A stretch of DNA of 57,260 bases. Source: CAKZQX01 sp034437035 (GTDB lineage Bacteria; Chloroflexota; Chloroflexia; Chloroflexales; Chloroflexaceae). Shown here piece by piece: positions 50,442 through 57,260 of this stretch. Where the stretch lies: assembly GCA_034437035.1 (NCBI GenBank), contig DAOTUI010000033.1, forward strand, positions 1 through 57,260, read 5' to 3'. The position numbers and the translations under genes are program-made. The notes beneath the pieces were generated by a model, which saw nothing but the letters and a program-made list of their open reading frames with translations, was not told the origin of the DNA and did not search any database. Numbering within the stretch: the first letter of the stretch is position 1; each line of letters begins with the position of its first letter.

Positions 50442-51841
50442 AGACCCTGCGCCGACGGCTGGTGCTGACCCACACGCTGGTGGCGCTGCTGGCGGTGCTG
50501 CTGGTGGCACTGCTGGCAAGCGGCCTGATCCTGCGCGCCTACCGCGAGCTAATCCGGCAGCAGAACCGCAATATTCAGAACCGCCTGAGTATGGCCCTGA
50601 TCGATTACTACCGCCAGAATCGTGGCTGGGCCGATGTCGATCAGGTGCTGGCGGAAGGTCTCGCCGAGCGTACATTGCTGGAAGCGCGCCGGGTTGTGCT
50701 GGCTGATCGCCGGGGGCAGGTACGCTTTGACAGCGCCGGTATCCTCGCAGGCCGCCAGTTGCCGTTGCGCCTGCGAAGTCTGGGGATGCCACTGCACGCG
50801 CTCCCGCGTCCCCCCGACGGAGCCCGTCCACCGCCGCCGGTGGGCTACCTGGCCGTGCTGCCCGATCTGGGGGGCGAAAGCGATGCCTTTACCCGGAGCA
50901 TTATGCGGATGGTGCTGCTGGGGAGTGGCGTTGCCGGCGGCGTTGCCTTCGCTGTGGCCCTGCTGATTGCGCGCCGGGTTACGCGTCCGCTGCGCCGACT
51001 CACGCACGCGGCGCAACGGCTGGCAACCGGAGCACGGCATGAGCCGCTGCCCATCCCGGCAGAGGTGGAACTGGCCGAGCTTTCCCAGGCTTTTAACAGC
51101 ATGGCCGCCGATCTGGCCCGCCAGGAAGATCTGCGCCGCCAGTTTGTCGCCGATGTAGCCCATGAACTGCGCACGCCGCTGAGTGTGCTACGGCTGCAGA
51201 CCGAGGGACTGGAGGATGGCATCGAGGAGCCCACCCCGGCGCTGTTTGCCTCCCTCCGCGAAGAAGTTGACCTGTTAACGCACCTGGTCGAGGATCTGCG
51301 GCTGCTCTCGCTGGCCGATGCCGGGAGGCTGACCTTTGCCGGCGAGTCCCTGGATGCCTGTGCCATGCTGGAGCGCGCTGTTGCCGTAGCGTCGCCCCGT
51401 GCGCGACAGCAGGGCATTACCCTGCATGTCGCCTGTCCCGAAGCGCATCCACACCTGCTGGCCGATCCACAGCGACTGCTGCAGATCCTGGGCAATCTGC
51501 TGGAGAATGCGCTACGTTACACTCCCCGCAATGGCAGCGTCACCCTGCGCGCATTCCCGTCGGGACAGCCTGGCACCGCTCCCGGTGAGCATGTCGTGAT
51601 CGAGGTCGCCGATACCGGGCCGGGCATCGCGGCGGAAGATCTGCCGCACATCTTCAACCGCTTCTACCGCACCGACCGGGCCCGCGCCCGGGAGACCGGC
51701 GGCAGCGGCCTGGGACTGGCGATTGTGCAGCGCCTGGTGGAGGCCCAGAACGGACAGGTCAGCGTGAGCAGCACGCCCGGCAAAGGCACGACATTTCGCA
51801 TCCGGTTGCCGGCGGCGACGGACGTTGTAGTGGCACAGTAG
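50438..51841 (+). CDS. HAMP-containing sensor histidine kinase (BaeS-like)
   Basis: 467 residues. Two membrane segments (about 10-31 and 158-180) flank a periplasmic sensor of about 125 residues. A HAMP domain (RRVTRPLRRLTHAAQRLA), the HisKA motif FVADVAHELRTPLSVLRLQ with the phospho-His, and HATPase_c (NLLENALRYTPRNG, DTGPGIAAEDLPHIFNRFYR, GGSGLGLAIVQRLVEAQNG) follow. All boxes are intact. It is the cognate partner of the upstream OmpR-type regulator through an ATGA overlap. Confidence 0.95.
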   Translation: MKTLRRRLVLTHTLVALLAVLLVALLASGLILRAYRELIRQQNRNIQNRLSMALIDYYRQNRGWADVDQVLAEGLAERTLLEARRVVLADRRGQVRFDSAGILAGRQLPLRLRSLGMPLHALPRPPDGARPPPPVGYLAVLPDLGGESDAFTRSIMRMVLLGSGVAGGVAFAVALLIARRVTRPLRRLTHAAQRLATGARHEPLPIPAEVELAELSQAFNSMAADLARQEDLRRQFVADVAHELRTPLSVLRLQTEGLEDGIEEPTPALFASLREEVDLLTHLVEDLRLLSLADAGRLTFAGESLDACAMLERAVAVASPRARQQGITLHVACPEAHPHLLADPQRLLQILGNLLENALRYTPRNGSVTLRAFPSGQPGTAPGEHVVIEVADTGPGIAAEDLPHIFNRFYRTDRARARETGGSGLGLAIVQRLVEAQNGQVSVSSTPGKGTTFRIRLPAATDVVVAQ

Positions 51842-51870
51842 CCGTCGCCACTGCTTAGATCGTTGATGAG

Positions 51871-51898
51871 GTAGGGGCGCAGCATGCTGCGCCTCTAC
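51871..51898. repeat. GTAGGGGCGCAGCATGCTGCGCC hairpin
   Basis: A 28-bp near-perfect palindrome (GTAGGGGCGCAGCATG to CTGCGCCTCTAC, one mismatch pair) between convergent genes. It resembles a dispersed hairpin repeat and may also end transcription on either strand. Confidence 0.7.
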
Positions 51899-51956
51899 TG
51901 GAAATACACATGACGCGCTTTGTTCTCGGTTTTCGTTCTCGGTTCTCCATCCAATA

Positions 51957-52781
51957 CTACTGCCCACCCGCGGCCCGTTCGGCCTCGATCACCTGCTGGA
52001 ATGCCTCAAACGGCTGTGCGCCGATAAGCGGACGGCCATTGATAATAAACGTCGGCGTACTCTGAATACCAATCGAGCGCGCATCCATGGTCTGGTTCCG
52101 AATAAGATCGGTATACTTCCCGCTATCCAGACACTCATTGAAGGTCGCGGTATCCAGATCTAAATTGGCGGCGAACTGCTTGAGATTCTCCCGGCTAAAA
52201 TTGCCATTGCCCTGCGCCAGTTGCGCAAACAGCAGATCGTGGTACGGCCAGAAATCCTCCTGGTCCGCCGCACACTCGCCGGCCTCGGCTGCATGGATCG
52301 ACTCCTCCGACAGGATGGCGATACTCTGGTAGCCAAAGCGCACCAGGCCGCTCTCGATATATGCTTCCTCCAGTTGCGGACTGGTCTCCGTCGCAAACCG
52401 CCCACAGAATCCGCATTTGAAATCGCTAAACTCAACAATGGTGATCGGAGCGTCGGGATCACCCTTAAAGTGGCGGGTCTGCTCGGCAACCGCTTTTTCC
52501 AGGGTTTCCCGAATACCCTGGGGTGCGCCGGTATCTCCGCCTGCCGCCGGGGCAGGTTGGGCGGCAGTGGTTTCGGGGCGCGAGGTGAAGAGGGTGGTGC
52601 CCACAATGCCCAGCACAGCGCCAAGCAATAAACCGACGGCGAAGATCGCCAGGGTGCGAGGGAATGTGGCCGACGTTTTGGGGATATCCGGTGATTGCGG
52701 CGCTGTTTCAGGTGTGTCCGGCGGTTGCACCTGGGTCTCGGATGTGTTCGAGGTTACTGGTTGCTCTTCATACGAACTCAA
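51957..52781 (-). CDS. Membrane-anchored DsbA-family thiol-disulfide oxidoreductase
   Basis: 274 residues. A Pro/Thr-rich cytoplasmic N-terminus, one membrane anchor (about 45-68) and a linker precede a DsbA-like thioredoxin domain with EFSDFKCGFCGRFATE (CGFC active site), an inserted helical part, and QSTPTFIINGRPLIGAQPFE with the cis-Pro. It resembles BdbD-type proteins that oxidise secreted thiols. The start is a TTG with GGAGG 7 nt upstream; no in-frame ATG fits. It is followed by an MFS gene transcribed in the same direction upstream. Confidence 0.92.
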   Translation of the reverse strand: MSSYEEQPVTSNTSETQVQPPDTPETAPQSPDIPKTSATFPRTLAIFAVGLLLGAVLGIVGTTLFTSRPETTAAQPAPAAGGDTGAPQGIRETLEKAVAEQTRHFKGDPDAPITIVEFSDFKCGFCGRFATETSPQLEEAYIESGLVRFGYQSIAILSEESIHAAEAGECAADQEDFWPYHDLLFAQLAQGNGNFSRENLKQFAANLDLDTATFNECLDSGKYTDLIRNQTMDARSIGIQSTPTFIINGRPLIGAQPFEAFQQVIEAERAAGGQ

Positions 52782-52889
52782 CTGCTGCCTCCATCGTTTT
52801 AGCGGTGAACATAAAAAGTGCTACCATTGTACTCAAATTTACCCGCTTCTACCAGACCAGTTGGGGAGAGAAATACGCGCAATTGGGGA

Positions 52890-54098
52890 TCAGGTAGTTG
52901 AAGCGGGAGTCGCGGCTGCCGCCTGCGCATTAACACTGACTTCGTGCAGAACCAGGAGCAGCAGCGCCAGCAGCAGCATAAACGGCCCCAGGATCTCTAA
53001 CCCCGATCCCCGGGCCAGCACTCCCGCCAGACCGGGTAGCCCCGCCGCTCCGACATTTGCGGCAGCAACCTGAAAGCCGATTGCGTGGGTGGCATAGGCC
53101 GCACCCAGGCGCGCCGGTGTCTGCGCAATCAGCAGTGGAAAGATTGGAGCCAGCATAAAACCGATCAGGGCTAGTCCCAGAAAACTCAACAGCGGCAGCG
53201 GATTGAGCCAGAGCAGCAGCACACCCACCAGAATGCCGCCCATACTCCCGCGCAGCAACGCCGTGGTGCCGAAGCGCTCGGCAATCAGGCCAAACAGGAG
53301 CCGCCCCACCGTCAGGCTGCCCCAGTAGATACTGATCCAGACACCGGCAACGTCCGGGACAACCGCGCGTTCCTCGATAAACAGACTGTAGGACCACTGC
53401 CCGGCGGTCACTTCCAGGCCAGTGTAGATAAAAAAGATAGCGATACCCAACCAGACCAGCGGTCGCCGCAGCGTTGCCCCCATACTGACGATCGGTGTAG
53501 TTGCGGGCTGCTGTTCGGCTGCATCCAACGTCTGACTAGCTTGATTCGCTTGCCAGTGCCGCCGCGTGGCGCCAAAGCAGATAACCATGCCGCTCAATAC
53601 CAGCCCCGCCAGCGCATAGCCCCAACGCCAGGAGTGATCGCGGCTCAATACAAAGGTCAGCGCCAGCGGCCCCAGCGCCGCGCCCAGCCCATAGCAGGCG
53701 TGGAGCCAGTTCATATGCCGACGGGTGAAATGGGCGGCGGCATAGGCATTAATGCCGGCGTCAATTGTCCCGCTGCCCATCCCCAGCAGCAGACTCATCC
53801 CGACCACCGTCCACCAGGCGGGGGCCAGGGCATATCCAAACAGACCCGCCGTCAACAGCAGACTGCTGCTGAAGAGCACACCGCCAACTCCCAGGCGCGC
53901 TACAAGTCGCCCGGCATTAAAACTGGTGAAGATAAATCCGATCGTAAAAACTGCCAGCAGGATGCCCAGGTCACTCAGCGGGCGTGTAAAGGTTGTGCGT
54001 AGCGCAGGCCACGCCACCCCCGGCAGGCCGTCGGGTAGTCCCAGGCAGATAAAGGCGAGATAGGCAATGCTGATCAGCAGAAGCGACGTACGTTTCAT
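52890..54098 (-). CDS. Major facilitator superfamily transporter
   Basis: 402 residues with about 12 helices. It has the motif DGLPGVAWPALRTTF in the first loop, AGRLVARLGVGGVLFSSSLL (motif A region), and GMSLLLGMGSGTIDAGINAY, which recalls fucose/glucose-permease-like MFS members. It has a short central cytoplasmic loop (about 190-210) and a C-terminal half that mirrors the first. The substrate is unknown. The ATG at 54098 lies 27 bp from mobile element copy G. Confidence 0.9.
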   Translation of the reverse strand: MKRTSLLLISIAYLAFICLGLPDGLPGVAWPALRTTFTRPLSDLGILLAVFTIGFIFTSFNAGRLVARLGVGGVLFSSSLLLTAGLFGYALAPAWWTVVGMSLLLGMGSGTIDAGINAYAAAHFTRRHMNWLHACYGLGAALGPLALTFVLSRDHSWRWGYALAGLVLSGMVICFGATRRHWQANQASQTLDAAEQQPATTPIVSMGATLRRPLVWLGIAIFFIYTGLEVTAGQWSYSLFIEERAVVPDVAGVWISIYWGSLTVGRLLFGLIAERFGTTALLRGSMGGILVGVLLLWLNPLPLLSFLGLALIGFMLAPIFPLLIAQTPARLGAAYATHAIGFQVAAANVGAAGLPGLAGVLARGSGLEILGPFMLLLALLLLVLHEVSVNAQAAAATPASTT

Positions 54099-54124
54099 CG
54101 TGATGATGTTGCTTCCTTCAATTA

Positions 54125-54438
54125 CGCACGTTACGCGGTCACGAACCCGGAAGGAGATGGGTATCTTCTCAATAATTGGGGGTAAACGCGAATTTTACCA
54201 AACGTCGATGGCTTTCTGATGCGATTTATATTCTCGGTTTTCACCCTTCGCCCCTAATTATTGAGAAGATACGGAGATGTCGCCTCCGGCAGGGCGGAAG
54301 AAACCATGCTTTTTCACAACATTTTTGCACCATGTGCAAAAATGTTGTGAAAAAGATCAAAACGTACCACGCTGCCGCAGGCGAATCTGGCTTTCATCTG
54401 GTCAAACGTCCGGTTTGCATGTAACTCCGTAAGTCCTG
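54125..54438 (+). mobile_element. Palindromic mobile element, copy G, carrying a nested insertion
   Basis: 314 bp between duplicated TCAATTA sites (54118-54124, 54439-54445). The left end is CGCACGTTACGCGGT; the right end is a degenerate CTCCGTAAGTCCTG. The core is a perfect 22-bp hairpin with loop CAT (54309-54355). A separate 113-bp palindromic element interrupts the left arm. Without it the copy would be about 194 bp, like the others. Confidence 0.85.
54160..54272. mobile_element. Nested 113-bp inverted-repeat element inside copy G
   Basis: GTATCTTCTCAATAATT (54161-54177, continuing GGGGG) is complementary to the sequence at 54251-54272 (21 of 22). GGAGATG flanks it on both sides (54153-54159, 54273-54279). 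The sister copy J has no insert at the matching site. It has no coding capacity. Confidence 0.75.
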
Positions 54439-54445
54439 TCAATTA

Positions 54446-54638
54446 CGCACGTTAGGCGGTTGGTTCCAAACCAGGCATCTGCCTGGACAATGGCCCAACT
54501 CACCTCCGGCAGGGCGGAAGATCCATGCTTTTTCACAAACATGTTACACAACGTGCAACATGTTTGTGAAGAAGATAAAAAAGCACCATGCTGCCGCAGG
54601 CGAACATTCCTTTTGGGTGAGCAACCGCGTACGTCGTG
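54446..54638 (+). mobile_element. Palindromic mobile element, copy H
   Basis: 193 bp, stacked behind copy G with the same TCAATTA between them; the right flank is TCACTTA (6 of 7). The core hairpin 54528-54574 pairs 20 of 22 with loop AAC. The right flank contains the stop codon (54643-54645) of the minus-strand kinase gene. Confidence 0.85.
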
Positions 54639-54642
54639 TCAC

Positions 54643-55098
54643 TTAAGATTTTTCTGTATCCGGCCACTCCGTGACGACAAATTCCCCCTGCGGATCGATC
54701 TGCACCGCATAGAGCATATCAAAGCCTTCGTCGTACACCGGCACCTGCATCTGGTTGCGGGTGGCGCTGATCGCCTGTGGGGGCACGCGCGCTTTACCGG
54801 TACGCTGTTCATTGCGCCGCCGGCACTCCGCGACATCGGCCAGAAAATAGTAGCCGGCGATGCGAAAGCCGGCCATCCGCGCCGCCCCGATGTAGACCGC
54901 GCGTGCCTGGATCGTTGGGTTGGTATTATCTACGACGAATGACTGCTGCATTTCGATACAGGCATGCAGCAGCAGGCGCTCGCGGTGGCGCGTTTTGAGC
55001 ATATCCAGGTTGATCCGGATATGTGTATTGAAAAAGCACTGCTGGTAAAATGTCGATTTCCCTGCTGCCTGCAGGCCAACCAGGATCACCGCTTCCAT
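54643..55098 (-). CDS. P-loop kinase-like ATP-binding protein
   Basis: A 151-residue protein beginning MEAVILVGLQAAGKSTFYQQ, with a Walker A GLQAAGKST. It has VVDNTNPTIQARAVYI (typical of T4 polynucleotide kinase/AAA_33 proteins, where the Asp-Asn contacts the substrate) and a lid region DVAECRRRNEQRTGKARVPP. It probably phosphorylates a nucleotide or RNA/DNA end; the substrate is unknown. The ATG at 55098 has AGGAGG 9 nt upstream, so the longer open frame is not used. Its stop codon is in the target duplication of mobile element copy H. Confidence 0.88.
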   Translation of the reverse strand: MEAVILVGLQAAGKSTFYQQCFFNTHIRINLDMLKTRHRERLLLHACIEMQQSFVVDNTNPTIQARAVYIGAARMAGFRIAGYYFLADVAECRRRNEQRTGKARVPPQAISATRNQMQVPVYDEGFDMLYAVQIDPQGEFVVTEWPDTEKS

Positions 55099-55310
55099 CG
55101 TACCGCTGTCCTCCTGCCATACCTGAAGCATGCCCATGCATAGGCATTGTGGTTCCGCATGGTCTGGTTGCATCCAATATCTGCCGGTAGTGTAGCACAC
55201 TCCCCCGATGAACATGGCAAGCGACAGTTTCAGGTCTGGTACAATAGGAGAGTTGGGATTATACAACAATTTGGAAACAGTAGACATCCACGAGAGAGCA
55301 GGCTTAACCT

Positions 55311-56693
55311 ATGACGCTCCAGGCGAAATTGCGCCAGGTTCCCCTGTTTGCCAACCTGTCCGATGAACATCTGGAATGGTTGATACAGCGTGGGGAGGAA
55401 CGCTGGCTGGAACCGGGAACCCTGTTGTTATCGCAGGGTGATCCCGCCAACTACTTCTATGTAATCCTGGCGGGCGAAGCGCGCTTTATGGTCTCCAGCG
55501 GCGGTCAGGAGACCCATTTTATCAACCATGTGACCGGGGAGTTCTTCGGCGAGGTGCCGATCCTGATTGGCCGCCCGCATATGGGCACCGGACATGCGAT
55601 CCATGCCTGCCATCTCTTCCGCCTGCCGGTTGAGGATTTCTGGGAGATGCTGCAAACCGTCCCAACCACGAGCCGCATGATTCTGAGTGCCACGGCGGAG
55701 CGACTCTATAAATACCAGGGGTTGATGCAGCAGCAGGAAAAGCTGGCCGCGCTGGGGCGACTCTCGGCGGGGCTGGCCCACGAGTTGAACAACCCGGCTG
55801 CCGCCGCCCAGCGCGCGATCAAAGATTTGCGGGAAGCGCTGGATCGGCAGGAGACGCTGGCCCGCAGCCTCGAAAGCCTCGGGCTGACGCCGGAGCAGCG
55901 CGAACAGTTGGCCGGGTTGCGCCACTCCGCCCTTACCCAGATTGCCGCAGCCACGCGGCTTGATCCATTTATGCAGAGCGAACGCGAAGATATGATCGCG
56001 GACTGGATCAGCAATCATGGCGTGCCGGATAGCTGGCAACTGGCACCCACGTTTGTATCGGCGAACCTGGACACCCACTGGCTAGCGCGGGTGGCAGCAC
56101 TGGTCCCGTCAACCGTGCTGGGCGCGGTGTTGATCTGGCTGGAGGCGGCGCTGGCGGTTGATCTGCTGCTGGCCGAGGCCCACCAGAGCACGGCGCGGAT
56201 CTCGGAACTGGTGCGGTCGGTGAAGGCGTATACCTACATGGACCAGGCCATGGAGCAGGATGTTGATATTCACGATGGGCTGGAGAGTACGCTGATCATG
56301 CTGCGCGCCAGGCTCCGGGGGGTCACCATCATTCGCGAGTATGACCGTAGCCTGCCACATATCAACGTGTATGGCAGCGAGATCAACCAGGTCTGGACTA
56401 ATCTAATTGATAATGCGATTGATGCGGTGGATGGGCGTGGCTGCATCTGGCTGCGAACCCTGGGTGAACCGGGCTGCATTCTGGTCGAGATTGTCGACGA
56501 CGGCCCCGGTATCCCGGTGGATATTCAGTCACAGATCTGGGAGCCGTTTTTCACAACAAAAGCGCAGGAGAAAGGCACCGGCCTGGGGTTAGATATTGCC
56601 CGCCGCATCGTCATTGGACGGCACGGCGGGGACATTCAGGTACATTCGCTGCCGGGACGAACGCGCTTCCAGGTGCGGCTACCACTCAGGTAA
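55311..56693 (+). CDS. cNMP-binding sensor histidine kinase
   Basis: 460 residues, cytoplasmic. A cyclic-nucleotide-binding fold (about 5-125, GDPANYFYVILAGEARFMVS, GEFFGEVPILIGRP) precedes the HisKA-like LGRLSAGLAHELNNPAAAAQ with the phospho-His near 158. A long helical insert (about 175-300) follows, then HATPase_c (QVWTNLIDNAIDAVDG, DDGPGIPVDIQSQIWEPFFT, GTGLGLDIARRIVIGRHGG). No regulator is adjacent. Similar cNMP-kinases occur widely in Chloroflexota and cyanobacteria. Ligand identity is unknown. Confidence 0.93.
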   Translation: MTLQAKLRQVPLFANLSDEHLEWLIQRGEERWLEPGTLLLSQGDPANYFYVILAGEARFMVSSGGQETHFINHVTGEFFGEVPILIGRPHMGTGHAIHACHLFRLPVEDFWEMLQTVPTTSRMILSATAERLYKYQGLMQQQEKLAALGRLSAGLAHELNNPAAAAQRAIKDLREALDRQETLARSLESLGLTPEQREQLAGLRHSALTQIAAATRLDPFMQSEREDMIADWISNHGVPDSWQLAPTFVSANLDTHWLARVAALVPSTVLGAVLIWLEAALAVDLLLAEAHQSTARISELVRSVKAYTYMDQAMEQDVDIHDGLESTLIMLRARLRGVTIIREYDRSLPHINVYGSEINQVWTNLIDNAIDAVDGRGCIWLRTLGEPGCILVEIVDDGPGIPVDIQSQIWEPFFTTKAQEKGTGLGLDIARRIVIGRHGGDIQVHSLPGRTRFQVRLPLR

Positions 56694-56738
56694 TACGAGG
56701 TGCGCAGTGGACGGTAAACCAGGAAATTCACTCGATGA

Positions 56739-57008
56739 CACGCGTTACGCGGTAGGAGTTTGGACCACGAACAACACGACATGAGCGAAACCCGCGAACC
56801 TGCCAATGCTGACATGGATCAGGCGATCCTGTGTTTGACGCGGGATATTGCCTCCGGCAGGGTGGAAGAAAACATTTCTTTTGCACAAAAACGTTGCACT
56901 TTGTGCAACATTTTTGTGCAAAAGCATAAAAAGTACCATGCTGCCGCAGGCGATTCTGCCTTTCACCGGATGAAACGCCCGGTTTGATGAACCACCACGT
57001 AACGCGTG
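56739..57008 (+). mobile_element. Palindromic mobile element, copy I
   Basis: 270 bp, ends CACGCGTTACGCGGT / ACCACGTAACGCGTG. Left flank TCGATGA and right flank TTAATGA both fit TYANTRA-like sites but differ. The core hairpin 56878-56924 pairs 21 of 22 with loop TTT. The left arm is about 80 bp longer than in other copies. Confidence 0.83.
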
Positions 57009-57015
57009 TTAATGA

Positions 57016-57221
57016 TAGGAGTTACGCAATCCCTCTTCGGGAAGGAGATATCGAGGAGATATCGCCTCCGGCAGGGCGGAAGAAGCCACCTTTTTTCACA
57101 AAGATTTTGCACATAGTGCAAAATCTTTGTGAAAAAAATAAAAAAGTACCATGCTGCCGCAGGCGAAGACTGCCTTTGTAGGAGTACGTGTCTGATTTGT
57201 ACGCCCACCGCGTAACTCGTG
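57016..57221 (+). mobile_element. Palindromic mobile element, copy J
   Basis: 206 bp, ends TAGGAGTTACGCAAT / ACCGCGTAACTCGTG, with TTAATGA on both sides (57009-57015, 57222-57228). The core is a perfect 22-bp hairpin with loop ATA (57091-57137). It is stacked between copies I and K. Confidence 0.87.
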
Positions 57222-57228
57222 TTAATGA

Positions 57229-57260
57229 TAGGAGTTACGCAGTAGGTTCCAACCCAGGCG
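57229..57260 (+). mobile_element. Palindromic mobile element, copy K (cut by window end)
   Basis: It begins TAGGAGTTACGCAGTAGG directly after TTAATGA, continuing the array; the rest is outside the window. Confidence 0.7.

Noticed and set aside
56760..57181. Short frames across the mobile elements with shared peptides such as CRRR and LCNMFV
   Set aside because: They arise because the same inner boxes and hairpins are translated in each copy. They lack ribosome sites and appear on both strands, so they are not genes.

Overview
The window looks like a chromosome segment of a filamentous Chloroflexota bacterium (Chloroflexia; Chloroflexus, Oscillochloris or Roseiflexus relatives). This placement rests on gene content and style (a CBS/cNMP/DUF294 protein, GH13 pair, UPF0114, DUF4126, Uma2, short GC hairpin repeats) and on moderately high GC. 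It is inference, because no rRNA is present. Gene density is ordinary, with many short co-oriented runs and translationally coupled genes (ATGA, TGATG and TAATG overlaps). Layout: (1) 1-1040 is a minus-strand tRNA-Thr(TGT), tRNA-Tyr(GTA), small ORF, tRNA-Thr(GGT), tuf run. It matches the widely conserved thrU-tyrU-glyT-thrT-tuf order, but an 84-codon ORF sits where tRNA-Gly would be. (2) 1.1-10.9 kb, minus strand, holds endonuclease V, a GH-like protein, a coiled-coil protein, hisA/hisH, a histone-deacetylase-fold deacylase, and a coupled pair made of one intact GH13 enzyme and one GH13 pseudoenzyme. (3) 11-24.8 kb is a cation-homeostasis block. It has a cNMP/CBS/DUF294 protein, a yybP-ykoY (Mn2+) riboswitch ahead of a CaCA-family exchanger, UPF0114, a membrane alpha/beta-hydrolase-like protein, and a complete mrpA-G antiporter operon whose MrpA is fused in frame to a second CaCA exchanger. 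(4) 25-35 kb is a periplasmic redox/metal region. It has a PQQ-type sugar dehydrogenase-like lipoprotein, a degenerate NtrC-like regulator, a thioredoxin-like lipoprotein, a multicopper-oxidase remnant, a DUF411 metal-binding lipoprotein, a TlpA-type thioredoxin, an Lgt-like protein, a PAS histidine kinase and a His-rich FIMAH-like protein. (5) 35-46 kb has a MurA, a diadenylate-cyclase (DisA_N) domain protein, an MscS channel, a DHH/DHHA1 phosphodiesterase and a large APC-USP-USP-DUF389 fusion, which together suggest a c-di-AMP/osmolyte theme. (6) 45-57 kb has an ADP-ribosylglycohydrolase, Uma2, DUF4126, PspC, a two-component system, a DsbA-like protein, an MFS transporter, a P-loop kinase and a cNMP-linked histidine kinase. 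Two observations stand out. First, the thioredoxin-like gene at 28356-28748 (minus) is open across its whole fold except for two in-frame TGA codons. These lie exactly at the two cysteine positions of the CPPC active site (TGA-Pro-Pro-TGA), which makes it a candidate UxxU selenoprotein. Second, the window carries eleven copies of an apparently non-autonomous mobile element, plus relics. It has 15-bp inverted ends (CACGAGTTACGCGGT type), 7-bp target duplications matching the palindrome TYANTRA, conserved inner boxes, and a central 19-24-bp hairpin. The hairpin sequence differs between copies while base pairing is kept. Copies are stacked head to tail with the same 7-bp duplication between them, and in three places the target site supplies the stop codon of the neighbouring gene.
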